Below, one piece after another: positions 1 through 5,423 of a DNA stretch of 8,199 bases (its first letter is position 1; each line of letters starts with the position of its first letter). The translations under genes and the position numbers were made by a program. The stretch is from positions 1-8,199 of the forward strand of contig JASLDQ010000026.1 of NCBI GenBank assembly GCA_030151505.1, written 5' to 3'. This DNA is from Chromobacteriaceae bacterium. Its GTDB lineage: Bacteria; Pseudomonadota; Gammaproteobacteria; Burkholderiales; Aquaspirillaceae. Under the pieces are notes generated by a model. The model was not told the origin of the DNA and searched no databases. It worked only from the letters and a program-made list of their open reading frames with translations.

Positions 1-159
1 ATTCTGGATCGTTTTCTGTGATGGATCATGGCGGCCGGCCTGGACGCTTCGAGGATCGACCGCTGCGTGTCTGATTTCTTCCCGCCTGCGCGCAGTGGAT
101 GACCTTGTGCTTCGGCATACAGGCCATCCGCAACCAGAAGACGATTCCGGTCACGCCGC

Positions 160-174
160 CCCCAGCGGGGTTTT
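160..174 (+). terminator. Weak terminator-like hairpin
   Basis: CCCC-AGC-GGGG followed directly by TTTT and a pyrimidine-rich run. The stem is only 4 bp with a three-base loop, so this is weak. If real, it would end a plus-strand transcript entering from the left edge. Confidence 0.25.
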
Positions 175-334
175 CTCCTTGCCATGCCACTTCGCTCATC
201 GCCGCCACCGCCAGCCCCAGACTTCGGCCAGCAGCGGATCTCAGCGGTTTTTACGCATGAGCCGGCGACGTGGACGAGAATCCGGCGCGTGCTCCCTGCC
301 ATGCTTGCGCCCCGACCCGGGCCGGCCACTATCG

Positions 335-366
335 ATTCCAGCTGCTTCCTTTATCCTTTCTGGAAT
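335..366 (+). promoter_or_regulatory. Inverted repeat in 5' leader
   Basis: ATTCCAG (335-341) and CTGGAAT (360-366) are exact reverse complements separated by 18 bases. The right arm contains the only GGA-like ribosome-binding candidate upstream of the ATG at 374, which lies 7 bases after the repeat. In RNA the hairpin could mask the ribosome site of the secreted-protein gene. This may also be chance; no promoter is clearly seen nearby. Confidence 0.3.
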
Positions 367-373
367 TTCAAAC

Positions 374-772
374 ATGAAATCCTTGCTCGCCGCATTGCTG
401 CTGGCCGCGCCCATTGCGGCCAAGGCCGCTTCGGTCGAATGCCACTACACCTATGGCGGAGAAACCCAAACCGTCACCGCTGCGCCGGTTGATTCGCCGT
501 ATGCCGTCGCGCCGATCACGATAGGCTCCTATTTCAAATTCCGCGTCGTGTTCCAGAATGCGCCGGCCGATCTGGCGTCGGTCAAGCTTTACACCTATGC
601 CGACCGCGACGAGGGACCGATGCTGCTCCAGCAGGCCAGTTACCCCTACCCGGCGCTGGCCGACCACGGAGATGGCTACGGCTTTACCGGCCGACAGCGG
701 GTGTACGAGCCGGTGCGCGACGGCGAACTGGAATACTGGTGCCGCTTGTCGGCGACGGAGGACGGGCAATGA
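374..772 (+). CDS. Small secreted protein of unknown function
   Basis: A 132-residue protein that I do not recognise as a named family. The start at 374 is chosen because it gives a textbook Sec signal peptide: a Lys at position 2, a hydrophobic core LLAALLLAAPIAA, and an AKA cleavage site near residues 16-18. The same frame is open further upstream, but those residues are low-complexity and Arg-rich. The mature part is about 113 residues, with many Tyr, Val and Thr and a probable beta-rich character. It has exactly two cysteines, C23 near the new N-terminus and C123 near the C-terminus, well placed for one disulfide in the periplasm. No lipobox, membrane segment or catalytic motif is seen. 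Its stop codon overlaps the start of the following CapA-family gene (ATGA at 769-772), so the two are probably translated together and may act in the same compartment. The ribosome site is poor. Confidence 0.8.
   Translation: MKSLLAALLLAAPIAAKAASVECHYTYGGETQTVTAAPVDSPYAVAPITIGSYFKFRVVFQNAPADLASVKLYTYADRDEGPMLLQQASYPYPALADHGDGYGFTGRQRVYEPVRDGELEYWCRLSATEDGQ
757..762 (+). promoter_or_regulatory. Ribosome binding site of CapA-family gene
   Basis: GGAGGA lies inside the 3' end of the preceding gene, 6 bases before ATG 769 and 9 bases before a second in-frame ATG at 772. It supports a start at 769/772 rather than the in-frame ATG at 739, which would lengthen the overlap and disrupt the signal peptide. 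Confidence 0.75.
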
Positions 773-1755
773 TGACGACGCAATTGAAACGACTGGCCGT
801 ACTGCTTTGTATGCTGGGAGCGGCGGGAGCGGCGGTGGCCGAGCCTGTCCAGCTGGTTTTTGCGGGCGACGTGATGCTGGATGACGGGCCGGGCAAGGTC
901 GTTGCCGCCGGCCGCGATCCGTTGCGGTATTTCGCCTCGACACTCGCCAGTGCCGACTACGCAATCGCCAACCTCGAAACCCCGGTGGCAACGACCGGTC
1001 GCGCGCTCGACAACAAGATCTACACCTTCCGCGCCCATCCGCGTGTGCTGCCGGTGCTCAAGCGCCATTTCAATGCGGTCGGCGTTGCCAACAACCACTC
1101 GGGTGACTACGGCAAGGAGGCCTTCGTCGAAACCCTTGGCCTGCTGGAAAAACAGGGTATTCCGTATTTTGGCGGCGGTCGCAACCTCGCCGCCGCACAT
1201 GCGCCCTTGTGGGTCGAGCGCAAGGGACTGCGGATCGCGGTGCTCGGTTACAACGAGTTCAAACCACGCGGATTCGAGGCCGGCGCCGACTGGGCCGGTG
1301 TGGCGTGGAGCGAGGACGAGCAGGTCGTTGCCGATATCCGCGCCGCGCGCGCGGCCGGTGCCGATCTGGTGATTCCGTTCATGCACTGGGGCTGGGAGCG
1401 CGAGCTGCAAGCGGGCGAGCGTCAGCGCCAACTGGCCCGCCGCATGATCGATGCCGGTGCCGACGTGGTGGTCGGTGGTCACCCGCATGTCACGCAGGGT
1501 GCGGAGTATTACAAGGGCAAGCTGATCGTCTACAGCTTGGGCAACTTCGTGTTCGACGGCTTCGAGCCACCAGAGCCGCCCGAAACCCGCGAGGGCTGGC
1601 TGTTGCGGCTGACGCTCGACAAGCAGGGCCTGATCCGTTGGGACACCCTGCTGGCGCGGCAGGACAAGGAAGGCTCGCCGCATCCGGCGCCGGGGGCGGC
1701 ATCGCCATGTGGCAGGGCGGGTGATGCCACGGTGCGTTCATGCTGGAATCGCTGA
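769..1755 (+). CDS. CapA family protein (PGA_cap metallophosphatase fold), exported
   Basis: A 328-residue protein with a signal peptide (KRLAVLLCMLGAAGAAVA, cleavage near A24/E25). It belongs to the CapA/PGA_cap family (calcineurin-like phosphoesterase fold), whose founding members act in poly-gamma-glutamate capsule synthesis or anchoring; most family members have no proven activity. Family motifs appear in order: VFAGDVML with D34, ANLETPV (67-73), GVANNHSGD with N108-N109-H110, FMHWGWE with H206, and VVGGHPHV with H238 and H240, followed by YSLGNFVFD. These are the residues that would bind a metal pair. The length is near that of short single-domain members. The last ~30 residues (Pro/Ala/Gly-rich, two cysteines) look less conserved. 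There are no other capsule genes nearby (no capB/capC-like ligase), so a capsule role is not supported. The partner is more likely the small secreted protein encoded just upstream with a 4-nt overlap. The single-domain CapA assignment is firm; the function is not. Confidence 0.9.
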   Translation: MMTTQLKRLAVLLCMLGAAGAAVAEPVQLVFAGDVMLDDGPGKVVAAGRDPLRYFASTLASADYAIANLETPVATTGRALDNKIYTFRAHPRVLPVLKRHFNAVGVANNHSGDYGKEAFVETLGLLEKQGIPYFGGGRNLAAAHAPLWVERKGLRIAVLGYNEFKPRGFEAGADWAGVAWSEDEQVVADIRAARAAGADLVIPFMHWGWERELQAGERQRQLARRMIDAGADVVVGGHPHVTQGAEYYKGKLIVYSLGNFVFDGFEPPEPPETREGWLLRLTLDKQGLIRWDTLLARQDKEGSPHPAPGAASPCGRAGDATVRSCWNR

Positions 1756-1853
1756 GGACGGCAGGTGTTGCGTGTTGAGGCGTTGAATGGCGTCCGACCG
1801 CATGACCCGGTCGCCGGGGAAGGGTTGGCCGTTCCGGTTTGACTTGCCCATAA

Positions 1854-1885
1854 CGGACCTTGTCTGCCCCGGCAAAGAGGGTCCG
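1854..1885 (+). other. Hairpin preceding the terminator
   Basis: CGGACC (1854-1859) pairs with GGTCCG (1880-1885). The stem extends inward by a T-G and a T-A pair, and an inner TGC/GCA (1865-1867, 1872-1874) can close a small loop. It sits five bases upstream of the terminator stem, giving two hairpins in tandem in the 3' untranslated region. Confidence 0.35.
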
Positions 1886-1889
1886 CAAA

Positions 1890-1925
1890 GAAGGGCGACG
1901 CTGACTGGGTCGCCCTTCGATTTTT
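1890..1925 (+). terminator. Rho-independent terminator
   Basis: A perfect 10-bp stem, GAAGGGCGAC (1890-1899) with GTCGCCCTTC (1909-1918), a 9-base loop, then GA and five T's (1921-1925). It ends the plus-strand secreted protein/CapA unit. On the minus strand the stem is followed only by TTTGCGG, so any action on the converging operon would be weaker. Confidence 0.8.
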
Positions 1926-2075
1926 GGCCCTGCCGTGCCGTTTGGAAGTGACGCCGGCCCTCGTCTTTCTGTGGTCAACCCATCGGGTTCGCGCAATCGG
2001 TGTCTTCAAGCCTGCCAAATCGGCGGTGCAAACGAGGATGTCCGTGCGCAAGAAGGCGAGCCAGGTGGCCTGCCG

Positions 2076-3392
2076 CTAACCGGCCCCTTCTGACGCATGC
2101 GGCGATACAGCCTGGCTCTTGTCCAGTTCCGCCTGCAACTGGCGGCGGAACTGCCGATACTTGTAGATCATCCCCGCCAACTGCCAGGTCAGCCGTCCCG
2201 CCGCTGCCATCAGCAGCGCTCCGGCAAGCTGCCATCCCCACGGCCAGAATCCTCCCGCCAGCGTAGCCGCCAACGCGGCCCGCCACAGCCACAAGGTCAG
2301 CGTCACCGCGTCGTCCGGCGCAAGATCCTTCATGCTCGGTAGCTTGCGCCGGCGCGGATTGAGACGTTGCCAGTGCAACCAGATCAGGAACGGGACGATC
2401 TTGAACAGCATGCCGGCGATGGCATGGCCCAGCCCGCCGAAGAACCACAGGATGCCGACCAGCAGGTCGACCTGATCGAGAAGGCTGTCGGGCAGCCAGG
2501 GGCGCAGGCCAGTCAGCAGAGCGGCGGCGAGCAACGCGCCCATCGCCGTCAGCCAGAAGCGGCGAGTCAGATCGGGCTTGCGCCGGCTTTTCCGTTGCAG
2601 GTTCAGGGTTGTTCCGCCCAGAAGCAGGACAGGTCCGACCAGCAACCAGTTCCGCCACAGGGGCATCACTTCGGTCCACGTCAACGCGCTCCAGCCGACC
2701 AGCAACAGCGCCAGCAGTGGCAAGCTGAAGCGGGCGAGGCGGACCGGATAGGCGGGGGTGAGCTGGAACATCGGTACCACGGTGAAAGCCACGCCCAGCA
2801 ACAACGTGCCGCTCCAGCCCACGCTACCCCAGCCGACATGCAGGTCCAGCACGACCTTGAACGGCACTGTCCAGTAACCGGCCAGCAGGCCTGCCAGCAA
2901 GAGTCCCAATATGACCGTGACGGCCAGCCCCACCACCGCCAGCCGCAGACCACGCGTGGTGGCATCCCGCGCCGCGCTGCGCCACAGGGCGTATCCCGTT
3001 TCGAGGATAAACGCGGCAGCCGCCAACCCCAGCATCAGTCCGGCCGGAATCAGCCAGACGGGTGACATGCTGGCCAATCCGGCGACCAGGAAGCCACAGC
3101 CGAGCTGCCATGGCAGCCAGACCAATGCCAGCAGCCGGCCCGGCTTGGCGAAAGGAACGGCAGCCGTCACGGCGGCGAGCTGGATCAGGCTGCCAAGCAT
3201 GGCGTTGCCCATGAAGCCGATGGTCATCAGGTGGGTCAGGGCGAGAACAGCCGGGTCCCAGCGGTTCAGTCCTGCGTGGCCCCACCCGAGCAGACCGGTG
3301 CCGAATGCGATCAGCCAGATCGGTGCGGCCAGCAGGAAGGCAAAGGGCAGGTGCGGCGGCGGCGCGTGATCATAGGACAGCAGGGCGTTCAT
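2076..3392 (-). CDS. 12-helix membrane protein, NnrS / heme-copper oxidase subunit I-like
   Basis: A 438-residue integral membrane protein with about 12 hydrophobic segments (first at 15-37, last near 385-415), the number found in NnrS and in heme-copper oxidase subunit I. The start at 3392 gives MNALLSYDH and a 4-nt ATGA overlap with the upstream gene; an in-frame extension upstream would cover two other genes and is Arg/Pro-rich. Histidines lie inside or at the ends of helices and could bind heme or metal: H54 in LTHLMTIGFMGNAMLG, H185 in DLHVGWGSVGW (followed by GVAFTVVPMFQLTP), H323 in GGLGHAIAGMLF with K331, and H340 in WLHWQR. The HxxxxGW-type helix followed by VPMFQ is reminiscent of oxidase-like proteins, but the paired HH of the oxidase copper site is not seen, so catalytic oxygen or NO reduction is not expected from the sequence. 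It is the last gene of the operon starting with nnrS, suggesting a role with NnrS in NO or metal-nitrosyl stress. The exact family is uncertain; an NnrS paralogue is the main alternative. Confidence 0.8.
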   Translation of the reverse strand: MNALLSYDHAPPPHLPFAFLLAAPIWLIAFGTGLLGWGHAGLNRWDPAVLALTHLMTIGFMGNAMLGSLIQLAAVTAAVPFAKPGRLLALVWLPWQLGCGFLVAGLASMSPVWLIPAGLMLGLAAAAFILETGYALWRSAARDATTRGLRLAVVGLAVTVILGLLLAGLLAGYWTVPFKVVLDLHVGWGSVGWSGTLLLGVAFTVVPMFQLTPAYPVRLARFSLPLLALLLVGWSALTWTEVMPLWRNWLLVGPVLLLGGTTLNLQRKSRRKPDLTRRFWLTAMGALLAAALLTGLRPWLPDSLLDQVDLLVGILWFFGGLGHAIAGMLFKIVPFLIWLHWQRLNPRRRKLPSMKDLAPDDAVTLTLWLWRAALAATLAGGFWPWGWQLAGALLMAAAGRLTWQLAGMIYKYRQFRRQLQAELDKSQAVSPHASEGAG

Positions 3393-3607
3393 TCTGCCAG
3401 CCAGATCGTCAGCAACAGGGCGCCGTCGGGGCGGGTTTCGGTCCGGAACTCGGCCCCCTGAGCCTGCAGGAGGGGGATGAGCGGGGCGGGATAATGCGGC
3501 AACAGGGCGGCAAACGATTGGCCGGGCTGCAGGCTGGCGATCCGGTCGAGGATGATTTCCATCGGCTCGGGTGGCTGCATGCCGCGCAGGTCGAGCGGGG
3601 CGTCCAT
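3389..3607 (-). CDS. DUF2249 domain protein (TusA-like fold)
   Basis: A 72-residue soluble protein consisting of one DUF2249 domain. The N-terminus LDLRGMQPPEPME (5-17) matches the family hallmark and corresponds to the DxxGxxCPxP motif of TusA sulfur carriers. Here, as usual in DUF2249, the active cysteine is replaced by proline (PPEP), and the protein contains no cysteine, so sulfur transfer is excluded. A second family feature is LLPHYPAPLIPLLQAQG (35-51), which carries the only histidine, H38. The start codon shares one base with the stop of the hemerythrin gene, and its stop overlaps the next start (ATGA), so it is translationally coupled on both sides. DUF2249 domains often occur beside or fused to hemerythrin domains, which fits. 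The biochemical function of the family is not established; a partner or adaptor for the hemerythrin is a reasonable inference. Confidence 0.85.
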   Translation of the reverse strand: MDAPLDLRGMQPPEPMEIILDRIASLQPGQSFAALLPHYPAPLIPLLQAQGAEFRTETRPDGALLLTIWLAE

Positions 3608-4032
3608 CAGGCGGCTTCCCGCACCAAGGCCGCGGCATCGGGCAGACGGGCATCGCACATCGGGTAGAGGATGTTTTCTTCCTTCATGTTGTGCTGCTGG
3701 ATGAGGATCAGCAGGGTGTCGGCCAGGCCCAGAAAGGCGTTGCGGTCTTCCCGGTCGATGCTGTCGGCCAGTTCGGCGATCAGCTGGCGCATATCGGCGT
3801 GCTCGGCCCGCATGACCATGGTCGGGCCGGAAGTCATGCCGGTCGCTTGCTCGAAAGCCGGAAACAGGCGGTTTTCTTCCACCTCGAAGTGGGACAGGCA
3901 TTCGTCGCGGAATTGCTCGAAGGCTGCGGTGCAGGCTGGCCAGTCGCTCTGGCGGGCGGCGTTTTCGGCAGCGGCGAAGTGGTCGTCGCAGTGACGGTGC
4001 TGTGTGGTCAGCAGATGGCTGGCGGTCGTCAT
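3607..4032 (-). CDS. Hemerythrin (HHE) domain protein
   Basis: A 141-residue single-domain cytoplasmic four-helix protein of the HHE cation-binding family, expected to hold a non-heme diiron centre. Probable ligands: H14 or H18 in QHRHCDDHF, H48 and E52 in HFEVEENRLFP, H78 in AEHADMR, and H114 and E118 in QQHNMKEENILYP, the repeated HxxxE pattern of this family. There is no membrane segment and no N-terminal ScdA/YtfE-type extension, so it is not a full-length YtfE/RIC repair protein. Related proteins bind oxygen or NO or act in nitrosative stress and iron-sulfur repair; which applies here is not shown. A good ribosome site lies 8 bases before the ATG. It follows nnrS by 31 bases and overlaps the DUF2249 gene by one base (TGATG), so it is the second gene of the operon and probably made in fixed ratio with DUF2249. 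Confidence 0.9.
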   Translation of the reverse strand: MTTASHLLTTQHRHCDDHFAAAENAARQSDWPACTAAFEQFRDECLSHFEVEENRLFPAFEQATGMTSGPTMVMRAEHADMRQLIAELADSIDREDRNAFLGLADTLLILIQQHNMKEENILYPMCDARLPDAAALVREAA

Positions 4033-4040
4033 GGCGGGAG

Positions 4041-4045
4041 CTCCT
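4041..4045 (-). promoter_or_regulatory. Ribosome binding site of hemerythrin gene
   Basis: On the minus strand AGGAG stands 8 bases before the ATG at 4032, a strong site in an otherwise A/T-rich 31-base gap after nnrS. It indicates independent, efficient initiation for this gene. Confidence 0.7.
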
Positions 4046-4063
4046 GTATGAAAAAAGTAAGTG

Positions 4064-5254
4064 TCAGCCGGCTTTGCCGTCGGGGCGGGGCGCGAGGTAG
4101 ATCGGGATGACCTGACCGCCCCAGACCAACAGGGTGAGCAGCCAGCCGACGGCGGCGAGCAGCATCAGCGGCATCGTCCCGAACGGCAGCAGATCGGCGG
4201 CCACGCGGGCCAGTGCCACCGCATGCACGGCCAGATAGAGTCCCCACAGCAGGCGGCTTGCGACCAGCGGCCGGCCGGAGTGGCCGAGCGTGACGCGGGT
4301 GGCGAAGCCGATCAGCATGGTGGCGAAGAAGCCGACAGTGAGCGCGTGCAGCGGTGCCAGTCCGAAAAGATGCAGGCCATACAGTGTCAGCACCTGCTGG
4401 AGAGCCGAGAGCACGAAGGCGAGGAAGGCCCAGGCAAAGGCGAGATGCAGCATCGCCAGCAGCTTTACCTGCAGGCTGGCCAGAATCCGCCAGCGCCAGC
4501 TGGTGTAACCGAGCAGCGCGGCGAATGTCGTGTCCACCAGCCAGGTGTTCAACGACAACAGTTCACCCGCGCCGTGCAGCAGGCTGCCCAACAGGAAGGC
4601 CTGCAGCAACCAGCGCGGCCGCCATGCCTGGTATGGCATCAGAACGCTGGAAGAGAAAAACGGCAGCATGCGGTGGCTGACGCAGAGAAACACCGGCAGC
4701 AGAAAACCGTACAGCGCCACGGCCCGTGTGGCGAGCCACCAGCGGCTGTCGCCCGATGCGAGCCAGACCAGCGCCAGCAGCAGACCGGCGAGTCCCAGGG
4801 CGAAAGCCAGCAGGATGGTCCAGGCATGAGCCTTGTCGGCCGCCTCGCTTTGGCGGACCAGTGCGGCCCAGCACAAAACGAGTGCAGCCCAGCCGACGGC
4901 ATAGAGCACAACGCCGCCCAGGGCCAGTCCCCGGCCCAGATGCCCCCCGGCCAGAAACAGGAACATGCCTGTTGCCATCAGGCCGACCACCGCCAGCCAG
5001 AGCGGTCTGGCCGGCGGATTCACGCCCAGCCACTTGGGGCCGGCGGTGAGGATGAAACCCGCCATGAAGAAGGGAAATACCCCGTACAGCATGGCGAAGC
5101 CGTGCATCTGGGCCGGGACCAGCGCCGTGCTGGCAAGCAGTGTGGCGGGCAGGAAATGAACGGGCAGCCACCAGAGCATGAGCACGACGGCGGCGAGGCT
5201 GCCGGCGAGAAACAGGGGGCGGTGCGGAGCGGAGAGCAGGGGCGGAGCGGACAT
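4064..5254 (-). CDS. nnrS: NnrS family heme- and copper-containing membrane protein
   Basis: A 396-residue protein with about 12 membrane helices. NnrS proteins are heme-copper membrane proteins first found in denitrifiers under control of an NO-responsive Fnr-type regulator; they lower damage from NO, apparently by limiting iron-nitrosyl complexes. Family motifs in order: HRPLFLAG at the N-terminus (11-18), MHGFAMLYGVFPFFMAGFIL with H51, VSHRMLPFF with H194, and the C-terminal HALTVGFFATMLIGFATR with H303, then TLGHSGRPL with H325. The start at 5254 (MSAPPLL) is chosen because an earlier in-frame ATG at 5311 lies inside the Fnr-type operator and upstream of the predicted transcription start, and because the 19 extra residues do not resemble the family. 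It is the first gene of a four-gene operon with hemerythrin, DUF2249 and a second membrane protein, and is divergent from a Dnr-like regulator. The ribosome site is only moderate (AAGG, 9 bases upstream). Confidence 0.92.
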   Translation of the reverse strand: MSAPPLLSAPHRPLFLAGSLAAVVLMLWWLPVHFLPATLLASTALVPAQMHGFAMLYGVFPFFMAGFILTAGPKWLGVNPPARPLWLAVVGLMATGMFLFLAGGHLGRGLALGGVVLYAVGWAALVLCWAALVRQSEAADKAHAWTILLAFALGLAGLLLALVWLASGDSRWWLATRAVALYGFLLPVFLCVSHRMLPFFSSSVLMPYQAWRPRWLLQAFLLGSLLHGAGELLSLNTWLVDTTFAALLGYTSWRWRILASLQVKLLAMLHLAFAWAFLAFVLSALQQVLTLYGLHLFGLAPLHALTVGFFATMLIGFATRVTLGHSGRPLVASRLLWGLYLAVHAVALARVAADLLPFGTMPLMLLAAVGWLLTLLVWGGQVIPIYLAPRPDGKAG

Positions 5255-5282
5255 GACGGCAAACCTTGGCGAGATGGGAGCG

Positions 5283-5288
5283 ATTGTG
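5283..5288 (-). promoter_or_regulatory. -10 element of nnrS operon promoter
   Basis: On the minus strand this reads CACAAT (4 of 6 matches to TATAAT). It lies exactly 22 bases downstream of the Fnr-type box, as in class II activated promoters, and predicts transcription start near 5276 and a leader of about 21 bases before the nnrS ATG. No -35 hexamer is needed in this class, and none is seen. Confidence 0.6.
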
Positions 5289-5310
5289 GTCACTGGCCTT
5301 GCCGGAGGCA

Positions 5311-5324
5311 TTGATGGCAGTCAA
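5311..5324. promoter_or_regulatory. FNR/DNR-type operator
   Basis: TTGATGGCAGTCAA matches the FNR/DNR consensus TTGAT-N4-ATCAA at 9 of 10 specified positions (ATCAA is GTCAA on the plus strand). Its centre is 41.5 bases upstream of the nnrS start predicted from the -10 element, and 63 bases upstream of the nnrS ATG. The adjacent Dnr-like protein has the recognition residues for this sequence, so it is the prime candidate to bind here; Fnr/Anr proteins elsewhere in the genome could compete for the site. Confidence 0.8.
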
Positions 5325-5357
5325 GGCATTCCGGACGCCCGACCATCCCCCATTCGG

Positions 5358-5371
5358 CGGATGGCGATCCA
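5358..5371. promoter_or_regulatory. Possible degenerate second FNR/DNR-type box
   Basis: CGGAT-GGCG-ATCCA matches 7 of 10 positions of TTGAT-N4-ATCAA and is itself an inverted repeat (GGAT/ATCC). Its centre lies about 60 bases before the regulator ATG, which could allow self-regulation. The match is weak and no good -10 follows at the expected distance. Confidence 0.25.
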
Positions 5372-5423
5372 AACGGAAATCCGTGATAGTGCGAATCTTT
5401 CTTCCCATCGGGCGACGACGATC

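Larger units (their letters stand above)
1..373. other. Gene-free left flank / leader region
   Basis: No convincing gene is visible. The open frames here have no good ribosome site and encode arginine- and proline-rich, low-complexity translations typical of GC-rich non-coding DNA. A plus-strand frame closes at 19-21 after six codons (ILDRFL), which could be the last residues of a gene entering from the left. On the minus strand an ATG at 27-29 could begin a gene leaving to the left (MIHHRKRSR...). Neither can be tested with so few codons. The stretch also contains a short GC hairpin followed by T's (160-174) and an inverted repeat just before the first real gene (335-366), both listed separately. 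Confidence 0.5.
1756..2075. other. Gene-free gap between convergent genes
   Basis: A 320-base gap between the 3' ends of the CapA-family gene (+) and the NnrS-like membrane gene (-). It contains two adjacent hairpins, one of them a terminator. Open frames crossing it read through the terminator and encode Pro/Arg-rich translations, so they are not accepted as genes. Positions 1926-2075 show no recognisable element. Confidence 0.6.

Noticed and set aside
26..208. Minus-strand 60-codon open frame whose stop overlaps a possible leftward ATG (ATGA, 26-29)
   Set aside because: No ribosome site before 208 and an Arg/Ser/Pro-rich tail; the overlap is only one codon deep and the downstream gene cannot be seen. 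Left undecided rather than annotated.
676..1683. Minus-strand open frame of 335 codons opposite the CapA-family gene
   Set aside because: It covers the coding strand of a clear CapA-family protein and has no recognisable domain or ribosome site.
1975..2679. Minus-strand 234-codon frame overlapping the end of the NnrS-like gene
   Set aside because: It runs in another frame over a hydrophobic 12-helix coding sequence and gives an Arg/Ala/Gly-rich translation without domains.
4051..4085. Short hairpin at the end of nnrS (CGGC-AAA-GCCG) followed by a T6 tract on the minus strand
   Set aside because: The 4-bp stem is 14 bases away from the T-run, too far for an intrinsic terminator, and the strong ribosome site just after it supports continued transcription into the hemerythrin gene.
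5252..5311. Earlier in-frame start for nnrS at 5311
   Set aside because: That ATG overlaps the FNR-type box and would lie upstream of the predicted transcription start; the added residues do not resemble NnrS.
4061..5314. Plus-strand open frame of 417 codons mirroring nnrS
   Set aside because: Its Gln/Glu/His-rich, low-complexity translation is the mirror of a hydrophobic membrane protein; nnrS carries the family motifs.
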